Shown here in pieces: positions 54,993-64,000 of a stretch of 64,000 nucleotides of DNA. The stretch is from NCBI GenBank assembly GCA_025356435.1, contig JANXSY010000270.1, positions 1 through 64,000 on the forward strand. Reading direction: 5' to 3'. The position numbers and the translations under genes were made by a program. This stretch comes from Isosphaeraceae bacterium. GTDB lineage: Bacteria > Planctomycetota > Planctomycetia > Isosphaerales > Isosphaeraceae. Each line of letters begins with the position of its first letter. Position 1 is the first letter of the stretch. The notes under the pieces were generated by a model. That model saw nothing but the letters and a program-made list of their open reading frames with translations. It searched no databases and was not told where the DNA came from.

Positions 54993-56030
54993 ATGAGAAT
55001 CCCCGTCGTCGTCTCGATCCTGCTCCTCGCGGTGCCCGTCCACGCCCAGGACGCGGCCCCGAAACCGAAATCATCGGCCGCCGCCGACCGCTCGATCCAC
55101 CGGGCACTCGACTATCTCAAGTCGTCCCAGAAGCCCGACGGCGCGTGGGAGGCAGGCTTCGGCAAAGCGACGTCGATCACCTCGCTCTCGGTCATGGCCT
55201 TCCTCTCGGCCGGCCACGTCCCCGGAGAGCCGGGTCCGTATCGCGAGGCGGTCGAAAAAGGGGTCAGGTATGTTCTGGCCAACCAGAAGCCGAACGGGCT
55301 GCTCACATCAAACACCAGCCACGGGCCGATGTATTGCCACGGGATCAGCACCTTGATGCTCGCGGAGGTCGTGGGGATGTCGGCCGACCCCGGCCTTGCC
55401 GAGGAGTCTCGCGCGGCGCTGGCGAAGGCGGTCGACCTGATCTTGAAGGCGCAAGACCTCTCCAAGAGCCCGAACCAGGCCGGCGGCTGGCGCTATCAGC
55501 CGACGAGTCGCGACAGCGACCTGAGCGTCAGCGGCTGGCAGGTGATGGCCCTCCGCGCCGCGAAGTCGGCCGGGTGCGCCGTACCCTCGGGACAGATCGA
55601 CAAAGCGGTCAATTATGTGAAGATGTGCGCCGTCAAGGACGGCGGCGGTTTCGCCTACCAACCCGGCGGCGGGCCGAACAACCCCCGGACCGGCACCGGC
55701 GTGCTCTCGCTCGAAATCTGCGGAGACCACGCGACGCCCCAGGCCATCGCCGGTGCCGAATACCTGGTCAAACACCCGCCCCGCTGGTCGAGCGAATACT
55801 TCTTCTACGAGGCCTATTACTGCTCGCAGGCAACTTTCCAGGTCGGTGATAAATACTTCGACGGCTATTACCCCAAGCTGGCCGCGATCCTCCTCGAACA
55901 CCAAGACCCCGACGGCAGCTGGCTCTCGGGAGACAGCCACGACCGCGCCGGCGGCAAGAGCTATTGCACCGCAATGGCCGTGCTCTCGCTGGCTGTTGAG
56001 TATCGGTATTTGCCGATTTATCAGAGATGA
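54993..56030 (+). CDS. Secreted squalene-cyclase/prenyltransferase-fold protein
   Basis: The 345-residue product has a signal peptide (VVVSILLLAVPVHAQ) and an alpha/alpha-toroid with repeats like those in squalene-hopene cyclase and terpenoid cyclases: ALDYLKSSQKPDGAWEAGFG, GVRYVLANQKPNGLLT, QAGGWRYQPTSRDSDLSVSG, and HQDPDGSWLSGDSHDRAGGK. No DxDD catalytic motif is seen, so it is not a hopene cyclase; related planctomycete proteins are non-enzymatic or unknown. It lies 28 nt behind the giant coiled-coil gene, so it belongs to the same operon. Confidence 0.88.
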   Translation: MRIPVVVSILLLAVPVHAQDAAPKPKSSAAADRSIHRALDYLKSSQKPDGAWEAGFGKATSITSLSVMAFLSAGHVPGEPGPYREAVEKGVRYVLANQKPNGLLTSNTSHGPMYCHGISTLMLAEVVGMSADPGLAEESRAALAKAVDLILKAQDLSKSPNQAGGWRYQPTSRDSDLSVSGWQVMALRAAKSAGCAVPSGQIDKAVNYVKMCAVKDGGGFAYQPGGGPNNPRTGTGVLSLEICGDHATPQAIAGAEYLVKHPPRWSSEYFFYEAYYCSQATFQVGDKYFDGYYPKLAAILLEHQDPDGSWLSGDSHDRAGGKSYCTAMAVLSLAVEYRYLPIYQR

Positions 56031-56091
56031 ATAATCTTGACGCATGGGATGTAGACTGGGTCAAAATCCAGCCTACGTGACTATTTCTGTG

Positions 56092-56195
56092 AAACAACAT
56101 CTGGTCCCCTCCCTCCTTGTGGAGGTGGTGACCAGATATCCTTATTTGACCTGGCTTACCGCTCGTTCAACGGTATTGGATCGAGACCCAGCCAA
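56092..56195 (+). repeat. Dispersed hairpin repeat, family A (copy 4)
   Basis: ACATCTGGTCCCCTCCCTCC and GGAGGTGGTGACCAGATATCC form the hairpin, then CGCTCGTTCAACGGTATTGG and GAGACCCAGCC follow. AGACTGGGTC about 40 nt upstream is roughly inverted relative to GACCCAGCC at the right end, hinting at terminal inverted repeats. It lies between two converging genes. Confidence 0.65.
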
Positions 56196-56220
56196 CGCGA
56201 CAGTCAGACTCGATGCGATC

Positions 56221-57069
56221 TTAACTCAAAGGTTCACGAGCCCTGATCCAAGCTTCCGGGATGAATTGAAGGCCGCTCGCCATGACGACGACCCCGCCAA
56301 CGATGGCGCAATTCGTGTCGTTGTCACCGCCCGCACTTGCGGCCGACCAGAGGGCTTCCGCGTAATGATCGAGATGCCTTGCGGCGCACCAGAGAGCGAA
56401 CGGGACGGTGTCGGGCGCGGTGATCTTGCTCCCATTGCCGAGCCGTTCGACTGCCTCAGGAATGGAGAGGTTAAAGTCGAGCGTCGTGGCCCGTTCGAGT
56501 CCGGATCGAGTTTCGCCTGCCGGAGTATGATCGACGACGACGGCGAGCAGATCACGCCCCGAACCTCCTTGCCGACGAGAGGCCCAAGCTGCGGCAATCG
56601 CGACGGCAATTGCTCCTGCCTGTCCTTCGGGATGGGCATGAGTGGTCGCGGCAGAGATGCGGGCCTGTTCGACGACGACACTCAAATCGTCGGCATGATA
56701 GGCCCCGAGCGGGGCAACCCGCATCGCGCCGCCATTGCCCATCGAACCGTTGCCATCGTAGATCTGTACGGCCGCCAACTGCCATCGTTCACCCGCCGCG
56801 ATGTTCTCCAAAACCCGACGTACCGAGAGCCCATAGCCGCGATCGGGATTGGACGCATAACGTCGAGCAAACTCGCAGGCGAGGTCATCCGGATCAATCT
56901 CGCCACTGCGTTCGAGAACGGCAACGATCGCCATCGCCATCTCGGTGTCATCCGAGTACATCCAGGGAGGACGAGGGAGGCTCCTCGCTGCGTCAGGCGG
57001 CACGAAAAAACGGCCGCCAAACGCATCGCCGACCGAGAGTCCATCGAGCGCGAGGTGCGCACGCTCCAT
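56221..57069 (-). CDS. ADP-ribosylglycohydrolase family protein
   Basis: The 282-residue protein has the ARH/DraG fold with both metal-binding blocks: MYSDDTEMAMAIVAVL (Asp40-Glu43) and SAGGDNDTNCAIVGGVVVM near 245-262, where the Asp pair binds two Mg ions. It would remove ADP-ribose from proteins, nucleic acids or small molecules. The length is normal. It is a single gene between converging and diverging neighbours, with no ADP-ribosyltransferase or nitrogenase-related gene nearby, so its target is unknown. Confidence 0.9.
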   Translation of the reverse strand: MERAHLALDGLSVGDAFGGRFFVPPDAARSLPRPPWMYSDDTEMAMAIVAVLERSGEIDPDDLACEFARRYASNPDRGYGLSVRRVLENIAAGERWQLAAVQIYDGNGSMGNGGAMRVAPLGAYHADDLSVVVEQARISAATTHAHPEGQAGAIAVAIAAAWASRRQGGSGRDLLAVVVDHTPAGETRSGLERATTLDFNLSIPEAVERLGNGSKITAPDTVPFALWCAARHLDHYAEALWSAASAGGDNDTNCAIVGGVVVMASGLQFIPEAWIRAREPLS

Positions 57070-57127
57070 CCTGGCGGTGTGAGCCTATGAAAACATAGCC
57101 ATTACACCTTTATGTCAAGTCTCCCGC

Positions 57128-58639
57128 TCACTTCTTCTTCGACCACACCGGCGCCAGGTCTTCGGAGAACTGCTGGCGGACGCTGTTGTCGGAGAGGATC
57201 TCCTCGGTGGCCTGGAGAACCTCTTGGCGGTCGAAGACGACTGTCTCGGATGCGCGATCGTCAAAGTTAATGATGATGTATTTGTCTTTTGCGTCGCGGA
57301 GGGTCTCGACCAGGTGGCGGAGGTTGTTGATCTTCACGCCGTTGACTGACTTCACGACTTTGGTGTAAGGGTTTGAATAGCCCTTACCGATCTTGTGCGG
57401 GAACATCGGCGAGCTGACGACCACCAGCTCTTCGCCGGGGAATTTGGCCTTGTCGCCGCGTCGGGTTGCGATCGGGCTGCCGATGAAGCTGAAGAGCAGG
57501 AACGCGCGGTCGCCCATGCGCTCGTAGCCGGCGAGGAATTCGGCCGTCGCCGCCGAGAAGACGATCGGGCCGTAGATGAAATAGCTCGGATATTTGCCCA
57601 GGAGAGATTGGATCAGCTCGTCATGTCTGGGGGCGACGGGCACCTGGACGACCTGTTCCTTGCCGTCGCGAACGATCGTGACGTTGATCTTGCCGTCTTT
57701 GGCGAGGCGTTGGACCATATACTGAAAGCGAAGGTGGAGGTTATCTTTGACCTTTACCATGCCGACGTTGTCGACCTCTTTGTCGCCGATCTTGGTGATC
57801 ACGTCCCACTTCTTGAGCGGGTAGTCGGGGGTCTCAAGCCCGGGCGCGTGGACGACCATGCCGATGGCCTTCTTGACGCCAAGCTTGGCCTTCAAGGCGT
57901 CGTTTTCAAGGGTCTGGAGGGTGTCGGTCATCGCGGGCTTGCCGTCATACTTGCCGTCGGAAACGTCTTTGAGGAAGAGGTCAATCTCCTCGCTGGGGAT
58001 GATGTAGCCGATGTTGTCACCGCCGCCGAGCCGGCTGTTGACCAGGCCGATGATCTTGTCGTTCACCAGCGCGGGGCCGCCCGAGTTGCCGGGGTTGATC
58101 GCCGCGTCGATCTGAATGCGCAGGCCGGCGGTCCCGTAAGCATAGGGAACGAACTCGATCCGCGAGACGATTCCCTTCGTGAGCGACTGCCCAGCGCCGC
58201 CGGTCGGATATCCATAGACGAGCACCGGCTCTTTGATCTCAGGGAGTCCCTCGGTGCGCGTTATGGCGGGGCGATTGGCGAAGAAGCTGTCGTCATCGAG
58301 CTTGAGCACGGCGAGGTCGATCCCCGGCGAGATCGACTCGACCGTGGCGGGAACCTTCTCGCCCGAGCCGTTGGGCTGGACGAAGACCTGGCTCGCATAG
58401 AGGACGACGTGGGCATTGGTGAGGATGCGTTTCCCCTCGATCACGACGCCCGACCCCGTGGCCTCCTGCGGGCTCCCCTTCTGCCAGGGATGCGACGGGT
58501 CAGGAGGCCGCATTGTCGAGAAGATTTTGACGACCGACTCGCGGATTGGGTCGAGCTTGACCAGCTCCTGGCCTCGGGACGCATTGGTAAAGGCAAATAG
58601 CGCGAACAGTGTCGCGCCTGAGAACAGGGGTCGCACCAT
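57128..58639 (-). CDS. Secreted DegP-like trypsin-family protease with C-terminal PDZ-like region
   Basis: The 503-residue product from ATG 58,639 (AAGGA about 7 nt upstream) has a signal peptide (LFALFAFTNASRG) and a trypsin-like domain with the full triad: His77 in RILTNAHVVL, Asp108 in PGIDLAVLKLDDD, Ser186 in INPGNSGGPALV. The region after 230 has one PDZ-like domain (GMVVHAPGLETPDYPLKKWD, VITKIGDKEV) and a C-terminal second module, similar in layout to plant-type Deg9/Deg2 proteases. It probably handles misfolded or damaged proteins in the periplasm. The frame open to 58,711 is not supported. Confidence 0.92.
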   Translation of the reverse strand: MVRPLFSGATLFALFAFTNASRGQELVKLDPIRESVVKIFSTMRPPDPSHPWQKGSPQEATGSGVVIEGKRILTNAHVVLYASQVFVQPNGSGEKVPATVESISPGIDLAVLKLDDDSFFANRPAITRTEGLPEIKEPVLVYGYPTGGAGQSLTKGIVSRIEFVPYAYGTAGLRIQIDAAINPGNSGGPALVNDKIIGLVNSRLGGGDNIGYIIPSEEIDLFLKDVSDGKYDGKPAMTDTLQTLENDALKAKLGVKKAIGMVVHAPGLETPDYPLKKWDVITKIGDKEVDNVGMVKVKDNLHLRFQYMVQRLAKDGKINVTIVRDGKEQVVQVPVAPRHDELIQSLLGKYPSYFIYGPIVFSAATAEFLAGYERMGDRAFLLFSFIGSPIATRRGDKAKFPGEELVVVSSPMFPHKIGKGYSNPYTKVVKSVNGVKINNLRHLVETLRDAKDKYIIINFDDRASETVVFDRQEVLQATEEILSDNSVRQQFSEDLAPVWSKKK

Positions 58640-58950
58640 CGGAAGGTCCTTTTGCGTCGCATCGCCGAGAAGAGGGGGAATCGAGCCCGGTCCGCTCGGG
58701 CAGACATTCATTGTAGCCGGGCCGGGATGGGGAGGCGAAGGGAGAGGGAGGGAAAGAACGAAAACGCAGCCGCTTTCTTGGCGGAACGCGGATTGATCGA
58801 CGTAAAATGCGGATACGCGACGTAAGCTTGCGCTCTTACGCAGATTCAGCGTCTGATCGCGGGTCGTTTCGTCATAACATCGGGGATTGCCGTCTCCGGG
58901 TGGTTTGGTCTATGATTACGTCTCAGGACGTTCATGGAGACGCTGTTCTG

Positions 58951-59304
58951 ATGCGACGAGTTTTGGTGATACTGGGTCTGCTCCTGCTGCTCGTCGGCCC
59001 GCTCTTGCGCGTGGCCGAGGCGGCAAGCGACCTGACGCGCGAACTCAACGAGGCCACCGAAGTGGTGCGCCTCGAAGAACCCGACGGCGGGGTCGGCGAC
59101 GAGTCGGGCGACTCAATCCGCGCCGATGGTCGTTCGGATTGCCGCGATCAGACCCAGACTGAGTCCCCCGTCCTTGCGATTTCGTGGGGCTCTGCCGCCC
59201 TGAATTGCGGTGTGCAACTCGCCGAAGTCACGCCTAAGCCGACCGCCCCGCCCTGGCCGGGCCACGTCTCAAGGGTCGTCTTGTTTCAATGCCCGTTGTG
59301 TTAG
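58951..59304 (+). CDS. Small secreted hypothetical protein
   Basis: Starting at ATG 58,951 (GGAGA about 10 nt upstream), the 117-residue product has a strong signal peptide (VLVILGLLLLLVGPLLRVAEA) followed by an acidic region (TRELNEATEVVRLEEPDGGV) and two or three Cys near the C-terminus (SDCRDQ, LNCG, QCPLC). No family is recognised. The mature part is unlikely to fold into a large domain. It precedes the DUF1559/PepSY pair by 68 nt. Confidence 0.6.
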   Translation: MRRVLVILGLLLLLVGPLLRVAEAASDLTRELNEATEVVRLEEPDGGVGDESGDSIRADGRSDCRDQTQTESPVLAISWGSAALNCGVQLAEVTPKPTAPPWPGHVSRVVLFQCPLC

Positions 59305-59372
59305 AGGTTGAGTGAACGATTGAAGGCATCGTCTTCCATTTTCACTCCATTTCTCTGCACATGAGGCTTTTC

Positions 59373-60296
59373 ATGAAGACATCTTTGCACCTTCGGCGTG
59401 GTTTCACGCTGATCGAATTATTGGTGGTGATTGCGATCATCGCCGTCCTGATCGCGCTCTTGTTGCCTGCGGTCCAGGCGGCTCGCGAAGCGGCGCGGCG
59501 TGCCCAGTGCGTGAACAATTTCAAACAGATCGGCTTGAGCCTGTTCAACTACGAGTCGGCCCAGCAAGTCTTGCCGCCGGGCTACGTCTCGGCGTTCGAC
59601 GCCTCGGGCAACGATATCGGCACCGGCTGGGGCTGGGCCTCAATGATGTTGCCCCAGATGGAACAGACGCCAGTGTTTTCAGCGATCAACTTCTCGCTCA
59701 ACATTGAGACGCCCGCCAACCTGACCGCCCGCCTGATCACCGTGAATTCGTTCCTCTGCCCGAGCGATCGCGTCGATCCGTACTGGCCGGCCGTGTCGCG
59801 CAACTTGCTCACCGGAGCTCCTCTCAGCACGATTTGCAACATCGCCCCATCAAACTACGTGGGCGTCTCTGGGGTCAGCGAGCCTGGACCCGACGGTGAG
59901 GGCCTGTTCTTCCGCAACAGTCGCGTCGCGCTCCGCGACATTACCGACGGCCTCTCGAACACCCTGGCAGTCGGCGAACGGTCGCACTTCCTGGGGGCTG
60001 CGACATGGACAGGCTCTGTGACCGGTGCCCTGCTCTATGACGGCGACGGAGACATGGTGGGCACACCTTCACTCGAATTCGGCCCTGGCATGATCCTCGG
60101 CCACACGGGCGAAGGTGCAGGTCCCGGCGCGAACCGATCCGAGCCGAACCAGTTCTATAGCCTGCATTACGGCCGCGGTTGCAACTTCCTCTTCGCCGAC
60201 GGCCATGTGGCGTGGCTGAAGTCGACCATGAACTACACCACCTACCGCTCGCTCTCAACCCGAAACGGTGGCGAGGTTGTCTCCGGCGATTATTGA
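59373..60296 (+). CDS. DUF1559 pilin-like protein (PepSY-linked subtype)
   Basis: The 307-residue paralogue starts with [20 protein letters not shown] and carries the H-X9-DG motif HYGRGCNFLFADG. ILGHTGEGAGPGANRSEPNQ and the ending TRNGGEVVSGDY match the copy at 28,729, not the others. ATG 59,373 has GAGG 6 nt upstream; ATG 59,361 is also in frame. A PepSY-like lipoprotein gene follows after 20 nt, repeating the arrangement near 28.7-30.0 kb. Confidence 0.93.
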   Translation: MKTSLHLRRGFTLIELLVVIAIIAVLIALLLPAVQAAREAARRAQCVNNFKQIGLSLFNYESAQQVLPPGYVSAFDASGNDIGTGWGWASMMLPQMEQTPVFSAINFSLNIETPANLTARLITVNSFLCPSDRVDPYWPAVSRNLLTGAPLSTICNIAPSNYVGVSGVSEPGPDGEGLFFRNSRVALRDITDGLSNTLAVGERSHFLGAATWTGSVTGALLYDGDGDMVGTPSLEFGPGMILGHTGEGAGPGANRSEPNQFYSLHYGRGCNFLFADGHVAWLKSTMNYTTYRSLSTRNGGEVVSGDY

Positions 60297-60316
60297 TTCA
60301 CATCACGAGAGAGCAA

Positions 60317-60625
60317 ATGATGAACAAATCACGAATTTTCACGACCATCATGGTCGCCTGCCTGACGATCCTCCCATGTGGCTGCGGCGCAGGTGATGGC
60401 GACGACGACGACGTTGCCAGAACGAAAGAGCCAATCCCGCTCGATCAAGTCCCGTCGGCCGTGCTGGCGACCGCGAAGCAGCACGAACCCAACATCACCT
60501 GGATCGCCGCGGCCAAAGACAAGTACGACGGCAAGGATAGCATCGAGCTCAAGGGCAAGGCCAAGAACGGCAAGATCAAGGAACTGGAAATCGCCCCCGA
60601 CGGCACGTTCCTGGGCGCCGAGTGA
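60317..60625 (+). CDS. Small PepSY-like lipoprotein linked to DUF1559
   Basis: The 102-residue product has a lipoprotein leader ending in ILPCGCG, an acidic linker (DGDDDDVARTKEPIPLDQVP) and a PepSY-like domain with VLATAKQHEPNITWIAAAKD, then DSIELKGKAKNGKIKELEI. It is a clear paralogue of the gene at 29,711, sharing the L-D-x-V-P-x-x-V-x-x-x-A-K start and G-x-A-K-x-x-G-K-x-x-E strand. Two adjacent ATGs (60,317, 60,320) can serve as start. A strong bidirectional hairpin terminates it. Confidence 0.8.
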   Translation: MMNKSRIFTTIMVACLTILPCGCGAGDGDDDDVARTKEPIPLDQVPSAVLATAKQHEPNITWIAAAKDKYDGKDSIELKGKAKNGKIKELEIAPDGTFLGAE

Positions 60626-60659
60626 AGATCGCCGACGTGACTAATCGCCATTGACGCGA

Positions 60660-60687
60660 AAGCCCCGGCCGATCGCGGTCGGGGCTT
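60660..60687. terminator. Bidirectional terminator hairpin
   Basis: AAGCCCCGGCCG and CGGTCGGGGCTT form a 12-bp stem (one G-U pair) with the loop ATCG between the converging PepSY-like and HTH genes. It overlaps the last base of the HTH stop. Short U-stretches only; probably serves both genes. Confidence 0.65.
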
Positions 60688-60917
60688 CACGGCTTGGTTC
60701 CGTCGCCGATGAACACGGCGGGGCCGACATGGAAATAGCGAGCCAGCGCCACGACGTGCTTCAGGTTTAGCCCACGTCGTCCAGAGAGGACTTCCGAGAT
60801 CGTTGACTCCGCGATCCCGGTGCCCGCCGCCAAGGTCGTCTGACTGCCCCCCCTCGCCTCGATCAGATGCCGTAGCATCTCAGCGAAGGAATGGTCGATT
60901 TTCAACGGCTGGGTCAC
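60687..60917 (-). CDS. XRE-family HTH protein (HigA-like)
   Basis: The 76-residue product is a single helix-turn-helix domain: MLRHLIEARGGSQTTLAAGT followed by GIAESTISEVLSGRRGLNLK, and the C-terminal VVALARYFHVGPAVFIGDG. This is the Xre/Cro type, close to HigA-like antitoxins and small repressors. The start is GTG. No toxin gene is present: upstream on the minus strand only about 25 protein-like codons (STWRVIYKEGRYEEISR) without a start remain. It may be an orphan antitoxin or an autonomous regulator. Confidence 0.85.
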   Translation of the reverse strand: MTQPLKIDHSFAEMLRHLIEARGGSQTTLAAGTGIAESTISEVLSGRRGLNLKHVVALARYFHVGPAVFIGDGTKP

Positions 60918-61051
60918 TCGTTCATCGCTTGCTCCCGGATCTTCGTCCCCGCGTCATCACGATGGACAGCCCGTTATCTATCAATCAGCGACTTATCTCC
61001 TCGTAGCGCCCTTCCTTGTAGATTACACGCCAAGTTGAGTTACGGCGGTCA

Positions 61052-61342
61052 GTGATCGTGAACGGTCTCCTAACTCTCGATCTCAGCGATGACGCTTACG
61101 CCGAACTCCGACGCCAGGCCGAGGCTGGCGGGACTTCGGCCGAGCACCTGGCTGCGACCTCCCTTGAGCACCGCTTCCGCCCGAAGGATATCGCTCGGGG
61201 GGGGGCTGCGGACCCAACCGCACGCGACCGGTTCGAGCGTCATTTCGGCGAACTCCGCCTGCAAAACGCAACCGACGCCGACAATGATCGCATCGACGCC
61301 GACCTCGCTCGCGAGTTTGGCGACACCCATGAGGATGCCTGA
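61052..61342 (+). CDS. Antitoxin of a VapBC-type pair
   Basis: The 96-residue acidic protein has a C-terminal tail rich in Asp/Arg (FERHFGELRLQNATDADN, then DRIDADLAREFG) and an N-terminal part with LTLDLSDDAYAELRRQAEAG, resembling small antitoxins that precede PIN toxins. The start is GTG (61,052 or 61,058). Its stop overlaps the start of the PIN-domain frame (TGATG), the usual VapBC organisation. The gene is intact although its toxin is not. Confidence 0.65.
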   Translation: MIVNGLLTLDLSDDAYAELRRQAEAGGTSAEHLAATSLEHRFRPKDIARGGAADPTARDRFERHFGELRLQNATDADNDRIDADLAREFGDTHEDA

Positions 61343-61650
61343 TGCTCCTCGATACGTCGGGGTTACTCTGCCTGCAACATGCGGCAGAGCCTTTCCATAG
61401 CCGGGCATGCGACGCCTATCGCTCGGCCAATGTCATGCTTACCCACAGCTATGTTTTGGCCGAGTACGTCGCGCTTGCCCAGGCGAGAAAATATCCTCGC
61501 GTCCCTACACTGCAATTCATCGCTGACTTGCAGGATAGCTCTGACATCGACGTCGTCTAGGTCGACTTGATGCGACATCACGAGATCCACGAAGCCCTCT
61601 CGACAGACCGCCACTTCGAGCAAGAGGGTTTTCGTCGGCGGCTCGGATGA
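61342..61650 (+). pseudogene. VapC-type PIN-domain toxin, decayed
   Basis: The frame begins MLLDTSGLLCLQHAAEPFHS with the first PIN Asp, then LTHSYVLAEYVALAQARKYP with the conserved Glu, and reaches TAG at 61,558 where I expect a Trp (VV-stop-VD versus VVWVD). In the same frame it resumes with LMRHHEIHEALSTDRHFEQE, the PIN C-terminus, and ends at 61,650. About 30 residues including the second Asp region are missing in between. The toxin is dead through both a nonsense codon and an internal deletion. Intact relatives are about 135 residues. Confidence 0.75.
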
Positions 61651-63614
<1,964 letters not shown>

Positions 63615-63625
63615 ATCAGAAATCG

Positions 63626-63651
63626 TGGCCCGGCCAAGGAAGGTCGGGCCA
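63626..63651 (+). terminator. Hairpin behind guaB
   Basis: TGGCCCGGCC and GGTCGGGCCA form a 10-bp stem with the loop AAGGAA, 12 nt after the guaB stop. There is no U-run, only ATCGTTGTCTG, so it may be a weak intrinsic terminator or an mRNA-stabilising hairpin. Confidence 0.5.
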
Positions 63652-63754
63652 ATCGTTGTCTGATTGTTGAAGTCAAGTTGAGGGGGCGGGGCGGGCATGC
63701 CGTAGGGGTATGCCGGTCGTCTCGTCGGCCAGCTAGCTAGCAAGGAGGCGTGGC

Positions 63755-64000
63755 TTGCGTCGCCCAAATTCGGCTTTCAGCGTGGCATTGGTCGCGTTGG
63801 GCCTTTCAGCTCCGGTCGTCCAGGCGCAGCAGTTCGGCCGCGCGCCCTCGCCGACCTCGGACACGAATCAGGCCCCCGCGTCGCTCGACCCGATGACGGC
63901 CTCGCGAGGCGCTCGCTACCTGCTGCGCAACGGCCTCGATTACATCAATTACAAAGAATACGGCCGGGCGTTACGCTATCTCCGCGCCGCCGAGGCCCGC
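63755..64000 (+). CDS. Secreted TPR-like protein, cut by the window edge
   Basis: The frame starts at TTG 63,755 with a very strong AAGGAGG 6 nt upstream and is open through the last base of the window (82 codons seen). The first residues form a signal peptide (FSVALVALGLSAPVVQAQQ). After a Ser/Pro/Ala linker comes YLLRNGLDYINYKEYGRALR, YLRAAEA, which looks like the first helix pair of a TPR-type repeat. A GTG three bases upstream is in a frame without a leader. The rest, and the function, lie outside the window. Confidence 0.75.
   Translation, partial: MRRPNSAFSVALVALGLSAPVVQAQQFGRAPSPTSDTNQAPASLDPMTASRGARYLLRNGLDYINYKEYGRALRYLRAAEAR

Noticed and set aside
56092..56195. Riboswitch or structured RNA in the hairpin region
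   Set aside because: The same sequence recurs in three other unrelated places and in both orientations, which fits a dispersed repeat better than a cis-regulatory RNA.
40926..61560. TAG recoding, because two broken genes have TAG where Trp is expected
   Set aside because: The response-regulator gene (stop at 39,381) and guaB (stop at 63,612) end in TAG at normal protein ends, so TAG is an ordinary stop here. G-to-A mutation of TGG explains both cases.

Overview
The window is GC-rich chromosomal DNA from a planctomycete, most likely of the Isosphaeraceae type. The main signs are four paralogous DUF1559 pilin-like proteins (type IV pilin leader plus a C-terminal H-X9-DG motif), a LEPR-XLL leader on a secreted lipase, a VWA protein with a very large coiled-coil DUF4175-like partner, and many secreted or lipoprotein genes of unknown role. 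No rRNA, tRNA, CRISPR array, transposase or phage gene was recognised. The genus assignment is inference.

Layout. 0.2-3.7 kb: secreted beta-propeller, GNAT acetyltransferase, a small hypothetical gene with a clear terminator, then a gene-poor stretch with a short-repeat array. 3.7-10.8 kb: LEPR-XLL lipase, DUF1559, membrane-anchored protein, TPR lipoprotein, and trpS overlapping an unknown gene. 11.0-17.3 kb is the most accessory part: a frameshifted zinc-ribbon gene, an alpha/beta hydrolase, a Panacea antitoxin with a frameshifted PemK/MazF-like partner, ComEC, and a colicin E3-type RNase remnant with its probable antitoxin. 17.5-24.1 kb: a heavy-metal RND efflux cluster (His-rich protein, CzcB-like, CzcA-like) and a DUF2071 protein. 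24.4-31.3 kb: CAP-domain protein, lipoprotein, degenerate GGDEF protein, small His/Tyr-rich secreted protein, fatty-acid desaturase, and two DUF1559 genes, one followed by a PepSY-like lipoprotein. 31.5-34.7 kb: DPM1-like glycosyltransferase, a repeat-filled intergenic region, enolase. 35.2-39.4 kb: ankyrin protein and an ExbB-ExbD-ExbD operon, divergent from a receiver-plus-HATPase protein. 39.4-43.5 kb: DUF1223 protein with a broken redoxin gene behind it, and a GH2-like glycosidase. 43.8-46.4 kb: xseA-xseB followed by a HEPN gene and its partner. 46.6-56.0 kb: VWA protein, SEC-C protein, 1,797-residue coiled-coil protein, squalene-cyclase-fold protein. 56.2-64.0 kb: ADP-ribosylglycohydrolase, DegP-like protease, a DUF1559/PepSY pair, HTH regulator, an antitoxin with a decayed VapC, guaB, and the start of a secreted TPR-like protein cut by the window edge.

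Three themes stand out. First, three toxin-antitoxin loci keep an intact antitoxin while the toxin reading frame is broken (frameshift, missing start, or nonsense codon plus deletion). Second, intergenic DNA carries three unrelated dispersed repeat families: arrays of an 18-nt motif, a hairpin element of about 100 nt, and an element of about 120 nt with internal inverted repeats. Third, DUF1559 genes fall into two subtypes, and both copies of one subtype are followed by a small PepSY-like lipoprotein.

All calls come from reading sequence and translations by eye. No database search was run. Family assignments rest on recalled motifs, and several pseudogene calls could be assembly indels.
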